Shown: piece after piece, positions 35,797 through 45,300 of the stretch
Numbering within the stretch: position 1 is the stretch's first letter
Layout: each line of letters begins with the position of its first letter
Assembly (NCBI RefSeq): GCF_001544495.1
Contig: NZ_FCNZ02000006.1
Coordinates: 1 to 64,000 of the forward strand
From: Caballeronia telluris
GTDB taxonomy: Bacteria; Pseudomonadota; Gammaproteobacteria; Burkholderiales; Burkholderiaceae
DNA length: 64,000 nucleotides
Direction of reading: 5' to 3'
The notes under the pieces: model-generated
Database searches by the model: none
The model's input: only the letters and a program-made list of their open reading frames with translations
What the model was told of the DNA's origin: nothing
Program-made: the position numbers and the translations under genes

Positions 35797-37502
35797 TGCG
35801 AGCCGGAGCGCGCCGCCATCGACGCTTCGTCCTGCAAGGCGCTCCCGTCTTGCTGCTCGCGTTCGCGGCCCAGTGCCGGCATGGCGTCTACGCGCAGATT
35901 GCGCAGGTGGTGCCGAACGCGGGCAGCACCTTGCGCGAACAGCAGCAGCAACCGGCGCCCGCGCCGCCGTCGTCGGATTTCCGGCTGCAAGTCGCGCCGC
36001 CGCCCGCCGCGCCGCCGTCCTCGTCGCCGGGCGGCATCCGTTTCGCCGTCAACGCGTTCGAGCTGAGCGGCAACGCGATCGTCACGCCGGACCTCCTCGC
36101 GCTTCTGAAAGACGACACCGGCCCCGCCCGCTCGCTCGACGACCTGAACGCCGCCGCCGCGCGCATCACCGCGTTCTACCGCGCGCACGGCTATCTCGTC
36201 GCGCGGGCCTACGTGCCGCCGCAGACCATCGACAACGGCGTCGTGCACATCGCGATCAGCGAGGGCCATTTCGGGCGCGTCGAATTGTCGAACCAGTCGC
36301 GCACGCGCGAAGCCGTGCTCGCGCGCTTCATCACGCCCGAGCGGCTCGGCGACGTGATCGACGAGGACCGGCTCGCGCGCGCGACGCTCCTCATGCAGGA
36401 CGTGAGCGGTACGACCGGTGCGAGCGCGACGGTCTCGCCGGGCACGGCGCCCGGCACCTCCGACCTGACGCTGCAGGTGCCCTCCGCGCGACCGCTCTCG
36501 GGCAGCCTGCAAGCCGACAACTTCGGCGAAACGTCGACGGGAACCGCGCGCGTCATCGGCGCCATGCAGTGGAACAACCCGCTCGGCCTCGGCGACCAAC
36601 TGGGCGCGCGCGTGCTCACCTCGATCACCGGGCAGACCTACGGCAACATCGGCTACACGTTGCCGCTCGGCGGCAGCGGACTCGCGTGGGGCGTCGCCTA
36701 CACGCGCTCGACGTATGTCGTCGGCGGCGATTTCAGCTCGCTCGATGCGCACGGCAGCGCGAACGTCGTCTCGACATACCTGAGCTATCCGCTGCTGCGC
36801 TCGGTGTCGGCGAACGTGATCGCGACGCTCGGCATCGATCACAAGCTGCTCGCCGACAACCTCGGCGCCTTCGACATCTCGAACGACAAGAACAGCGACG
36901 TCGGCCGCTTCGGCCTTACGGGCAACGTGGACTTCGCGAAGAGCATCAGCACCTTCGACGCGAGCCTGCAACAAGGCAACCTGCGTCTCGACGATCCCGC
37001 GCCGCAGCAGGCCGTCGCGCAGACGGCCGGCGCGTTCACCAAGCTCGTGTACGCGTTCACGCACACGCAGGCGCTGACCGATGCGACGCAGGTCTACGTC
37101 GCGGTGAACGGGCAGTTCACGTCGCGCAATCTGGACTCGTCGGAGCAGATGTCGCTCGGCGGGCCATACGCGGTGCGCGCCTATGCAACCGGCGACGGCG
37201 CGCTCGACCAGGGCTGGGTCGCCACCTTCGAATTGCGCCAGACAATCCGGCAATCGCTCGTGCCGGGCCTCTTCACGCTGATCGGTTTCATCGATACCGG
37301 CGACGGCAAGCTCGTCGCCCATCCCTTCCTGCCGGGCAGCAATCATCTGAGGCTGTCGGGCGGCGGCGTCGGCGCGTCGCTGATCGCGCCGGGCAATTAC
37401 CTGCTGATGATGTCGTATGCGCACACGCTCGGCTTTGTGCCCTCGACGCTCGGCACCGGCCACGCGAACCGCTTCTGGCTCACGCTGGCGAAGTCCTTCT
37501 AG
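35796..37502 (+). CDS. TpsB: ShlB/FhaC/HecB-type outer-membrane transporter
   Basis: A 568-residue outer-membrane Omp85-family transporter with a signal peptide (about residues 1-34, ending near GVYAQ), a Gln/Pro/Ala-rich linker, a POTRA domain (about 78-155; FAVNAFELSGNAIVTPDLLALL, YRAHGYLVARAYVPPQ) and a C-terminal beta barrel ending in the aromatic residue Phe. It exports the TpsA protein encoded immediately upstream. ATG 35796 gives a one-base coupling with tpsA and a good signal peptide; GTG 35769 lies inside tpsA. Confidence 0.92.
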   Translation: MRAGARRHRRFVLQGAPVLLLAFAAQCRHGVYAQIAQVVPNAGSTLREQQQQPAPAPPSSDFRLQVAPPPAAPPSSSPGGIRFAVNAFELSGNAIVTPDLLALLKDDTGPARSLDDLNAAAARITAFYRAHGYLVARAYVPPQTIDNGVVHIAISEGHFGRVELSNQSRTREAVLARFITPERLGDVIDEDRLARATLLMQDVSGTTGASATVSPGTAPGTSDLTLQVPSARPLSGSLQADNFGETSTGTARVIGAMQWNNPLGLGDQLGARVLTSITGQTYGNIGYTLPLGGSGLAWGVAYTRSTYVVGGDFSSLDAHGSANVVSTYLSYPLLRSVSANVIATLGIDHKLLADNLGAFDISNDKNSDVGRFGLTGNVDFAKSISTFDASLQQGNLRLDDPAPQQAVAQTAGAFTKLVYAFTHTQALTDATQVYVAVNGQFTSRNLDSSEQMSLGGPYAVRAYATGDGALDQGWVATFELRQTIRQSLVPGLFTLIGFIDTGDGKLVAHPFLPGSNHLRLSGGGVGASLIAPGNYLLMMSYAHTLGFVPSTLGTGHANRFWLTLAKSF

Positions 37503-37519
37503 CCCGGTCCCCCGACATC

Positions 37520-38170
37520 GTGAAAACGCTCCGCGCCCTTGCTTCGTGTTGGTGGTTCGGCCTTTTCGCCGCGATGCTCCCGTGCGCCGGAGCCGCAGCA
37601 TCCGCGCCGGTCGCGACGGTGACGGCGCTCGTCGGCAGCGTCGCGATCCAGTCGGCGGACGGCGCGCAGCGGCTCGCGGCGGTCGGCGGCGAAATCAAGA
37701 ACGGCGACACCGTCGAGACGTCGGCGGGCTCAGAGATCGTGATGGTCTTCACTGATCACCAGCGCGTATACCTGAAGCCGGGCACCGTGTTCCGCGTCGA
37801 CGACTTCAACTACGCGCCCGCGGACGCGCAGCAAGGCCGCAGCTTCCTGTCGCTCGTGAAGGGCGGGCTGCGCATGCTCGACGGACTCGTCGCGAGCCAG
37901 GGCAAGGGCGAGAACTACAAGGTGAAGACGCCGACCTCGACGATCGGCATCCGCGGCACGGAATACTCCGTCACCGATTGCGGCGACAACGCCGCGTGCC
38001 AGGGCGACCAGATCGTCGTGTTCGCGGGCGAGATCGTGGTGAGCAACGAAGTCGAGATGCGCGTCGTGCGCGCCGGCGAAGGCGTGATCGTCGCCAGCCT
38101 GCGCGCGCCGCTCAGGGTGCTGCCGGCGAGCCGCGTGACGCCGGTCGTGCCGTCGGCGGCGTGTCGATGA
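37520..38170 (+). CDS. Exported FecR-domain protein
   Basis: A 216-residue protein from GTG 37520, 17 bases after tpsB, with a signal peptide (about residues 1-26, ending near GAAA). A FecR domain follows (GDTVETSAGSEIVMVFTDHQRVYLKPGTVFRVDDF; TPTSTIGIRGTEYSV). Stand-alone exported FecR domains are often found with CHASE2 cyclases and surface-export systems; the domain may bind peptidoglycan or envelope ligands. Cys residues in CGDNAACQGD may form a disulfide. A C-terminal Cys-Arg ends the protein. Confidence 0.85.
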   Translation: MKTLRALASCWWFGLFAAMLPCAGAAASAPVATVTALVGSVAIQSADGAQRLAAVGGEIKNGDTVETSAGSEIVMVFTDHQRVYLKPGTVFRVDDFNYAPADAQQGRSFLSLVKGGLRMLDGLVASQGKGENYKVKTPTSTIGIRGTEYSVTDCGDNAACQGDQIVVFAGEIVVSNEVEMRVVRAGEGVIVASLRAPLRVLPASRVTPVVPSAACR

Positions 38171-38339
38171 GGTCGCGGCGCTGACAACGCAACTCCTGCG
38201 GCTCACGCTGCCGACGCTGCGGCGTCTCGAAGCGGAGGACGCGGCGCTCGCGTCGCGCATCCACGAATTCGTCGTGAAGGTGCTCGCCGCACGGCTCGCC
38301 ATCGCCATCGCCAACGAGCAGATTCGCGCGGCGCACTAG
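38139..38339 (+). pseudogene. Remnant of a cyclic-nucleotide-binding-type protein (C-terminal helices only)
   Basis: The frame is open from 38139 (just after a TGA) to TAG 38337-38339 but has no ATG or GTG before the conserved part. It encodes about 58 residues (VDEVAALTTQLLRLTLPTLRRLEAEDAALASRIHEF..., split here for length) that resemble the C-terminal helices of Crp/SulP-type cyclic nucleotide-binding domains. It lies between the FecR gene and the CHASE2 cyclase. I infer a deletion that fused the 3' end of such a gene to the FecR terminus. The match is by eye and short. Confidence 0.5.
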
Positions 38340-38396
38340 CTTGCGGGCGCCGTCGGCATCGGCGCGCACGGACGTTCATCGTCATCCGAGGTCGAC

Positions 38397-40619
38397 TTGA
38401 AACAGCACGCATTGCGCTTCGCCGCCGGCCTTCTGATCGTGTTCGCGCTTATCGGACACGTGCTGCATCGCTACGACGTGCGCTTCATCGACACGCTCGA
38501 CGCCCTCGCCTACGACACCAAGATCCGGCTCACGATGCCGCGTGGCGTCGATACGCGCATCGCGATTCTCGACATCGACGAGAAGAGTCTCGCCGAACTC
38601 GGCCGCTGGCCGTGGGACCGCGCGCGCATGGCGACGCTCGCCGACACGCTGTTTACCCGCGACGGCGTCGCGCTGCTCGCCTTCGACATCGTGTTCGCGG
38701 AACCCGACGAGAGTTCGGGGCTGCCGGTGCTGAACCGTCTGGGCAAGAGCGATCTGCAGGACGACGCGCAGTTTCAGCGCGCACTGCCCGGCCTCGCCGC
38801 CCAACTCGACTACGACCGCCGTTTCGCCGACGCGCTGCGCGGCCGGCCCGTCGTCCTCGGCTACTACTTCGCCAATCAAGGCGCTTCGAGCGGCGCGATC
38901 CCGCCGCCGGTGCTTCCCGCGACCGCGTTCGGCGCGCATCCGATGACGCTCTTCGACTGGAGCAGCCACGGCGGCAACCTGCCCGCGCTGCAGACGGCGG
39001 CGGGACGCGGCGGCTTCTTCAATCCGGTGATCGATTTCGACGGCTCCGTGCGGCGCGTGCCGCTCGTGACCGAGTATCGCGGCGGCGTGTACGAAGCGCT
39101 GTCGCTCGCGGTCGTGCGCGCGCTGTCGGGCGACGCGCCGCTCGCGCTCGTGTTCGACGACCCGGCCGACGCCGCCTCGACGCTCGCCGGTCTCGCGCTG
39201 CGCACGCCGCGCGGCACGCTCGCGATTCCCGTCGATGCAAACGGCGCCGCGCTCGTGCCGTATCGCGGACGCGAGCGCAGCTTCGCCTATTTTTCCGTCG
39301 CGGACGTGCTGGCCGGCCGCGTCGCGTCCGGCGCGCTGCGCGGCAAGATCGCGCTCCTCGGCACCACGGCGCCGGGCCTCGTCGATCAGCGCGCGACGCC
39401 CGTCGGCGAGGTGTATCCCGGCGTCGAGGTCCACGCGAACCTGATCGCCGGCATGCTCGACGGCACGCTGCGCGCCGAACCGTCGTTCGCCGGCGCGGTG
39501 CAGGCGCTGGCGGTGCTCATCGCTGGCTGCGCGATGATCTTCGCGTGGCCGTGGCAGGCGCCCGCCCGCGCGACGCTCCTCACCGTGCTGCTGACGGGCT
39601 GCGTGATCGCGGCGGACCTCGCACTCTGGCGCTATCGCGCGTGGTCGCAGCCGGTCGCTTCGCTGCTTCTTGCGATCGGCGCGCTCTTCGTGCTGAACAT
39701 GTCGTATGCGTTTTTCGTCGAATCGCGCGCGCGGCGGCGCTTCACCCAACTCTTCGGCCAATACGTGCCGCCGGAACTCGTCGAGGAAATGAGCCGCCAT
39801 CCCGAGAGCTACAGCATGGCGGGCCGCCGCGCGGAACTGACCGTGCTGTTCAGCGACGTGCTCGGCTTCACCGCGATTGCCGAGACGCTCGAACCGGAGG
39901 AACTTGCGGTGATGATGAACGAGTATCTCGGCACGATGACGGCCGAGATCCGCAAGGAACGCGGCACGCTCGACAAATACATCGGCGACGCGATCATGAG
40001 CTTCTGGGGCGCGCCGATGGAGGACCGCGACCATGCGCGCCGCGCGGTGGCCGCCGCGCTCGGCATGCGCGCCGCGCTGGCCGAGCTGAACCGGACGTTC
40101 GCGGCGCGCGGCTGGCCGACGCTCTGGGTCGGCATCGGCATCAACACCGGACCGATGACGGTTGGCGACATGGGCTCGACCGTGCGCAAGGCGTACACGG
40201 TCATGGGCGACGCGGTGAATATCGCGGCGCGGCTGGAAGGGCTGACGCGTCACTATCGCGTGTCGATTCTGGTCGGCGAAGCGACGCGGCTGAACGCGCC
40301 CGATGTCGTGTATCGCGAGATCGATCGCGTGCGGGTGCGCGGACGCGCGACGCCCGTCGCCGTGTACGAGCCGCTTATGACCAACGATACGTGGGCCGCA
40401 GCCGATGCCGCCGCCCGCGAGCCGCTCGCGCAATGGCACGCGGTGCTTCGACACTATCGCGCGCGGGAATGGGACGCGGCCGGGCGTCTGCTCGCGACGC
40501 TCATCGAGCGCGATCCGGAGTGCGGTCTGTATGTGGCGTATCGCGAGCGTATTGCCATGCTGCGCGAAACCGCGCTGCCCGCCGACTGGGACGGCGTGAA
40601 TACGTTCGATACGAAATGA
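38397..40619 (+). CDS. CHASE2-domain adenylate/guanylate cyclase
   Basis: A 740-residue protein: an N-terminal membrane helix, an extracytoplasmic CHASE2 sensor (about residues 30-350; DTRIAILDIDEKSLAELGRWPW), three membrane helices (about 365-440) and a class III cyclase domain (about 470-650). Metal-binding Asp residues are in LFSDVLGFTA and YIGDAIMSFWG. Lys in LDKYIGDA and Thr in AYTVMGDAVN suggest ATP rather than GTP, with MGDAVNIAARLE as the transition-state region. The start is TTG 38397 with GAGG upstream; no ATG fits. It is probably co-transcribed with tpsA-tpsB-fecR. Confidence 0.9.
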   Translation: MKQHALRFAAGLLIVFALIGHVLHRYDVRFIDTLDALAYDTKIRLTMPRGVDTRIAILDIDEKSLAELGRWPWDRARMATLADTLFTRDGVALLAFDIVFAEPDESSGLPVLNRLGKSDLQDDAQFQRALPGLAAQLDYDRRFADALRGRPVVLGYYFANQGASSGAIPPPVLPATAFGAHPMTLFDWSSHGGNLPALQTAAGRGGFFNPVIDFDGSVRRVPLVTEYRGGVYEALSLAVVRALSGDAPLALVFDDPADAASTLAGLALRTPRGTLAIPVDANGAALVPYRGRERSFAYFSVADVLAGRVASGALRGKIALLGTTAPGLVDQRATPVGEVYPGVEVHANLIAGMLDGTLRAEPSFAGAVQALAVLIAGCAMIFAWPWQAPARATLLTVLLTGCVIAADLALWRYRAWSQPVASLLLAIGALFVLNMSYAFFVESRARRRFTQLFGQYVPPELVEEMSRHPESYSMAGRRAELTVLFSDVLGFTAIAETLEPEELAVMMNEYLGTMTAEIRKERGTLDKYIGDAIMSFWGAPMEDRDHARRAVAAALGMRAALAELNRTFAARGWPTLWVGIGINTGPMTVGDMGSTVRKAYTVMGDAVNIAARLEGLTRHYRVSILVGEATRLNAPDVVYREIDRVRVRGRATPVAVYEPLMTNDTWAAADAAAREPLAQWHAVLRHYRAREWDAAGRLLATLIERDPECGLYVAYRERIAMLRETALPADWDGVNTFDTK

Positions 40620-40902
40620 AGGGCGGCCGTTGCGCGCTGTTTTAAGTAGCGAGTACGAAGCATCCCCCACGAACGCATGCCTCCTTCACGCGGACTATCT
40701 GCGCGCGGCGAGTGTCTATAACTTGGTTATCGTGCTGGCCCGGCTGCATCCGGACGCGACCGCCACATTCGATCGCGTTCCTCAGCAAGTCGCTTGGCAG
40801 GGCAGGCGCCATTCCGGCCGCATTCGCGCACGCAATCACGCGACGCGGCACGACACCATCGACGCAAGGCGCCGTGATCCCGGCGCCGTCAAGGAGTTCG
40901 AC

Positions 40903-41187
40903 ATGAAAGCAAGACTTTTCGCCGCCGCTGTTGCGGGGCTTTTCGCCATCGCGGGCGCCGCGCAAGCGCAGATGCCCCACGATCAGCAGCAACTCGTGCA
41001 GACGATGCGCCCGATGCAGACTGCGCAGTCCACGCAAGCGGCGCAAGAGAACGCCGGCATGCAGGCCGCATCGACCGATGACACGTCCTACGGCGGCACC
41101 CCCGCGAGCCGCAGCATGTCCGCGCCGGGCCAACGGCCAAGCTCGTGCAGCGCCGCGCCGAACTGCGACATCTTCTTCGGCCAGTAA
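40903..41187 (+). CDS. Small exported protein with DTSYGG motif, unknown function
   Basis: A 94-residue protein with a signal peptide (MKARLFAAAVAGLFAIAGAA, cleavage near AQAQ) and a Gln/Ser/Ala-rich, probably disordered mature part containing TSYGG and a short C-terminal Cys pair (CSAAPNCDIFF). ATG 40903 follows AAGGAG. The same plan (signal peptide, Gln-rich stretch, MSYGG) recurs in the protein at 59890, so the two are likely paralogues or members of one small family. It lies upstream of the Hsp20 genes, which suggests a stress or envelope role, but this is inference. Confidence 0.75.
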   Translation: MKARLFAAAVAGLFAIAGAAQAQMPHDQQQLVQTMRPMQTAQSTQAAQENAGMQAASTDDTSYGGTPASRSMSAPGQRPSSCSAAPNCDIFFGQ

Positions 41188-41336
41188 GCGCCGCATGCAG
41201 GGCGCGTCCGGATGGACGCGCCCTTCCGATTCCCGCTTTCCGCGCGCAAAAACGTTCGCAAATATGGGCGGCACAGCGCGTTTCAAGACGCTCCAGCGCC
41301 ATATCGACTCCGAATGAAAATTTCGCTGGATCGATA

Positions 41337-41363
41337 TTGAAAGTCCCCTCGCGGCTCCTATCT
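41337..41363 (+). promoter_or_regulatory. Candidate heat-shock (sigma-32-like) promoter
   Basis: TTGAAA (41337-41342), a 13-base spacer and TCCTATCT (41356-41363) resemble the sigma-32 consensus TTGAAA / CCCCATNT, the second box matching at five of seven informative positions. It lies about 80 bases upstream of the first Hsp20 gene. Confidence 0.45.
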
Positions 41364-41440
41364 GGGTATCAACGCAGCCACGAAGCCGTTCGCTTCGCGG
41401 CCCTGACCGATCCCAACGTCCGTATCACGGAGACGAAGCC

Positions 41441-41881
41441 ATGAGTGACCTTTATTTCACAAGCGACCTGTTCGGTGATTTCGATCGCGTGCAACGCCAG
41501 ATGTCCGCGCTGCTCGGCAATCTGCCGTCGAGCATCCGTTCGACCCGCGCGAACGCCTTTCCGCAACTGAATATCGGCAGCACCGACGACTCGATCGAGA
41601 TCGTCGCGTTCGTGCCGGGCGTCGATCCGGCGTCGCTCGACGTCACGGTCGATAAAGGCACGCTCACCATCAGCGGCGAGCGCAAGCCAAGCGAAGCGAG
41701 CACTGAAGGCGAAACGCGCACTTACGCGAAAGAACGCTTCTTCGGCAACTTCCGGCGCGTGATCGAACTGCCGCAGAACGTCGATCCCGACAAGGTCGGA
41801 GCACGCTATTCGAACGGCACCCTTGCCATCAGCGTCGGCAAGCGCGAAGCCTCGAAGCCGCGCGCCATCGCCATTCAGTAA
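41441..41881 (+). CDS. Hsp20/alpha-crystallin small heat-shock protein (first)
   Basis: A 146-residue small heat-shock chaperone with an N-terminal arm (DLFGDFDRVQRQMSALLGNL), an alpha-crystallin domain (about 40-135) with VPGVDPASLDVTVDKGTLTISGERK, and the signature ARYSNGTLAISVGKRE. The C-terminal tail ends in an IAIQ segment that includes the usual I-x-I docking motif. It should bind unfolding proteins without ATP. It is followed 30 bases later by a second Hsp20 on the same strand. Confidence 0.95.
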   Translation: MSDLYFTSDLFGDFDRVQRQMSALLGNLPSSIRSTRANAFPQLNIGSTDDSIEIVAFVPGVDPASLDVTVDKGTLTISGERKPSEASTEGETRTYAKERFFGNFRRVIELPQNVDPDKVGARYSNGTLAISVGKREASKPRAIAIQ

Positions 41882-41911
41882 CCGGATACTCGGCACATCG
41901 GGAGAGAAGCC

Positions 41912-42325
41912 ATGAACGCACAGACACAGATCGCAGAACGCAATACCGGAGCAGCCGCCGAAGTCGCGCGGCGCGAGCCCCAGCGTAGCCGGCGCGCCGC
42001 GCTGACGCCGGCCGTCGACATCGTCGAAGACACGCACGGCGTGACGCTGTGGGCCGACCTGCCGGGCGTGGCGCGCGAAAACCTTGACGTGCGCGTGCAC
42101 GACGGACGGCTTTCGATCGAAGCCCAGGCCGTCGTGTCGACGCCGGATAATCTGCGGCCGAGCCATGTCGAAATTCGAGAGCCCTTCTTCGCGCGGGCCT
42201 TCACGCTGAGCGACGAGTTCGACACGTCGCGCATCGACGCCAACCTGCAGAACGGCGTGCTGAAGCTGACCATTCCGCGGCGGGAAGAAGCGCGGCCGCG
42301 ACGCATCGAAGTGCGCACGGAATAA
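41912..42325 (+). CDS. Hsp20/alpha-crystallin small heat-shock protein (second)
   Basis: A 137-residue paralogue of the preceding gene with a basic N-terminal arm (RREPQRSRRAAL), an alpha-crystallin domain with LPGVARENLDVRVHDGRLSIEAQAVV, and ANLQNGVLKLTIPRREEARPR near the end. The pair probably forms mixed oligomers, as Hsp20 pairs often do. A GGAGAGAAG ribosome site precedes ATG 41912. A strong terminator follows within 30 bases, so the two genes are a closed operon. Confidence 0.95.
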   Translation: MNAQTQIAERNTGAAAEVARREPQRSRRAALTPAVDIVEDTHGVTLWADLPGVARENLDVRVHDGRLSIEAQAVVSTPDNLRPSHVEIREPFFARAFTLSDEFDTSRIDANLQNGVLKLTIPRREEARPRRIEVRTE

Positions 42326-42350
42326 TCAGCCGCGCGTTGATTCAATGCAC

Positions 42351-42390
42351 AAAGCAAGCCATCGTCCCGCGACGATGGCTTTTTTTGCAT
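42351..42390 (+). terminator. Rho-independent terminator of the Hsp20 operon
   Basis: A perfect 9-base stem (42358-42366 with 42371-42379), a 4-base loop and seven T follow the second Hsp20 gene by 32 bases. The A-rich flank at 42351-42357 could give weaker termination in the opposite direction, for the convergent GGDEF-EAL gene. Confidence 0.92.
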
Positions 42391-42396
42391 CGCCGA

Positions 42397-45300
42397 TCAG
42401 GCCTCGACCCGCACGTCCCCCGCGACGCCGCCGCGTTTTCGCCCCGCTCCCGCGCGCGGCCACGGATCGAACTTCGCCGCGAACGCCTCGAAGCCTTCGA
42501 TTGGCAACGGCCGGCAAAAGAAGTACCCCTGATACGCGTGACACCCGGCGCTCGCGAGAAAGTCGCGTTGCGCTTCGGTCTCGACACCCTCGGCGATCAC
42601 TCCGAGCCCGAGGCTTTGCGCGAGCGCCACGATGGTCTTGGCGATGGTGGCGTCGTTCGGATCGACGAGCACGTCGCGCACGAACGACTGGTCGATCTTC
42701 AACTGGTCGAGCGGCAGCCGCTTCAGATACGACAGCGACGAATAGCCGATGCCGAAGTCGTCGAGCGAGAAAACCACGCCCTTCGCCTTCAGCGCATACA
42801 TCTTCTGGATGATGTCCTGCACGTTGTCGACGAGCACGCTCTCGGTCAGTTCCAGCTTCAGGCGATGCGCCCGTGCGCCGGTGCGCTCGATCGCCGCCAG
42901 CACCTTGTCGACGAAATCGGGCTCGCGCAACTGCTGCGCGCTCACGTTCACCGCAATCGTCAGGTGCGCCATCTCGGGCCGCAGCGCCCATAGCGTGAGC
43001 TGCGTGCACGCCGTTTCCAGCACCCAGTTGCCGAGCGGCAGGATCAGTCCGGTTTCCTCGGCGAGCGGGATGAAATCGGCGGGCGGCACGAGGCCGCGCT
43101 GCGGATGCCGCCAGCGCACGAGCGCTTCGGCGCCCGTCACTCTGTCGCCCTGCGTGACCTGCGCCTGATAGTGCAAAAGGAACTGCTGGTCCTCGATGGC
43201 CTTGCGCAGATCGACTTCCAGCGCCGCGCGCTCGACCACGACGGTCTGCATCGCGGGATCGAAGAAACAGAGCGCGTTGCGGCCGCGCTCCTTCGACTTG
43301 TACATCGCGAGATCGGCCTGCTTGAGCAATTCGTCGATCGACGTGCGATGCCCCTTGAAGACCGTCGCGCCGACGCTCGCCGTCGAGCGGTATTCGACCG
43401 CGCCCAGCTGATACGTATTGCCGAGCAGCGACAGAATCTTTTCGCCGAGCGCCTCGGTCTGGATCGCCGCTTCCTGCCGGTTCTCGTGCAGGCTCTGCAA
43501 CACCACGACGAATTCATCGCCGCCCACCCGCGCGACCGTGTCGCTCTCGCGCACGCTCGACGCGAGCCGTAGCGCCACTTCCTGCAGCAGCCGGTCGCCC
43601 TTGTCGTGGCCGAGCGTGTCGTTGAGCGTCTTGAAGTGATCGAGGTCGATGAAAAGCAGCGCGCCGCAAGTCCCGCCGCGGGCGCTCGCCGTGATCGCCT
43701 GCTTCAGTCGGTCGAGCAGCAGCGAGCGGTTCGGCAGGCGCGTGAGCGCATCGAAGAAGGCGAGTTGCCTGATTCGTTCTTCCGCGATCTTCCGCTCGGT
43801 GATGTCGTGATGCGTGATGACATAGTGCGTGACGGCGCCATCGTCGCCGCTCACCGCCGAAATCGTCAGCCACTTCGGATACACCTCGCCGTTCTTGCGA
43901 CGATCCCAGATCTCGCCCTGCCAGCCGCCCTCGCGACGGATCGTGTCCCACATGTCGCGGAAGAACGCGTCGTCATGACGGCCCGAGCGCAACACGTGCG
44001 GCATCTGTCCGACGATCTCGGACGACGCATAGCCGGTGCACTCGGTGAACGCGGAATTGACGCGCAGGACGGTGTTGTCGGCGTCGGTCACCATCATCGC
44101 TTCGAGCGAATCGAACGCGACGGCGGCGATGCGCAACTCCGCTTCGAGCTGCTTGCGCTCGGTGATGTCGCGCCCGCTCGTGCGAAAGCCGGTGAACGTG
44201 CCGCGCGCGTCGCGGATCGGCGCCCACGACACCGAGAACCAGATGTCCGAGCCGTCCTTGCGCACGCAGCGGAATTCGAGGTCGTCGCCGCGCAGGCCGC
44301 GCAGCCCGTCGGCGAAGGCGGGCGCGACGCGCGGCATGTCTTCCGGATGAATCAGCGTGGCCGCGAAGTCGGGCATCGCCATGCATTCGTCGACGGTGTA
44401 GCCGGTGTATTCGGTCACCGACGGATTGATCCAGCGCGGCTTGCCATCCGGTCCCCACCAGACTTCCCAGTTCACCGTGCAGTCGGCGATCGCGCGGAAT
44501 TTCTCTTCGTTCTCGCGCAGTTCGCGCGTCATCATCGAGGCGAGCTGCATCGCCCGGCGACGGCCCGTCAGCGTGAGCCACGCGAGCAACGCGAGGAGCA
44601 GGCTCAGGCCCGTGCCGGCCACGGCGATCGTCAGTTCCGCATTGCGGCCGAAGCGCGTCCTGAACTCGTCCTGCGCGTTCATCGCGAGCATCCAGTTGTG
44701 TCCGGCGACCACCAGATATTCGTTCGCGGAAAGAGGCACGCCCGCGTGCGGCGCGGCGGCATCGGAGGAACGGTAGAGCAGCGAGCTCGCGGACGCCTCG
44801 ACGCCGTCATACACGGCGAGCGCAAGCCCGGGCGGCCGCTCGCCGTAGAGGCTCGCGATGACGTCGCTCATGCGAAACGACGCGTAGACCCAGCCGACCA
44901 GATGCGCCCGCCGCTCGGCGACCGTCAAGAGCGGCTGGCCGCGTTCGTAGACCGGCAGATACATGACGAAGCCGGGCGGCGCATCCGGCTCGGTATCGAC
45001 GGTCAGGCGCAGCTTGCCGGTGATGCAGGCCATGCCGGAATCGCGCGCCTTTTCCATCGCGAGGCGCCGCGCGGGGTCGGCCCACGCGTCGTAGCCGAGC
45101 GCCGCGCGATTTCGGCCGAGATACGGCTCGCGCTGCACGATCGGCGCATAGTTGCGGCGGCCGCCGTCGGGCTGGATCGCGTAACTGGCGAAACCGAGCC
45201 GGCGCATCTCGTCGACATGCGCCTCGCGACGCGCCGCCGGCACCCATTCGACGATCCCGATCGCCTGGATGCCGGCGAAATTGGCGTCGAGATTGAGCGA

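Noticed and set aside
33478-37502. Contact-dependent inhibition (CDI) system
   Set aside because: TpsA is only 772 residues, with no C-terminal toxin module after a VENN-like motif, and no immunity gene follows. A plain two-partner secretion pair fits better.
38139-38339. Intact small gene for a regulatory peptide
   Set aside because: No ATG or GTG lies before the conserved part and a TGA closes the frame directly upstream. A remnant explains it better.
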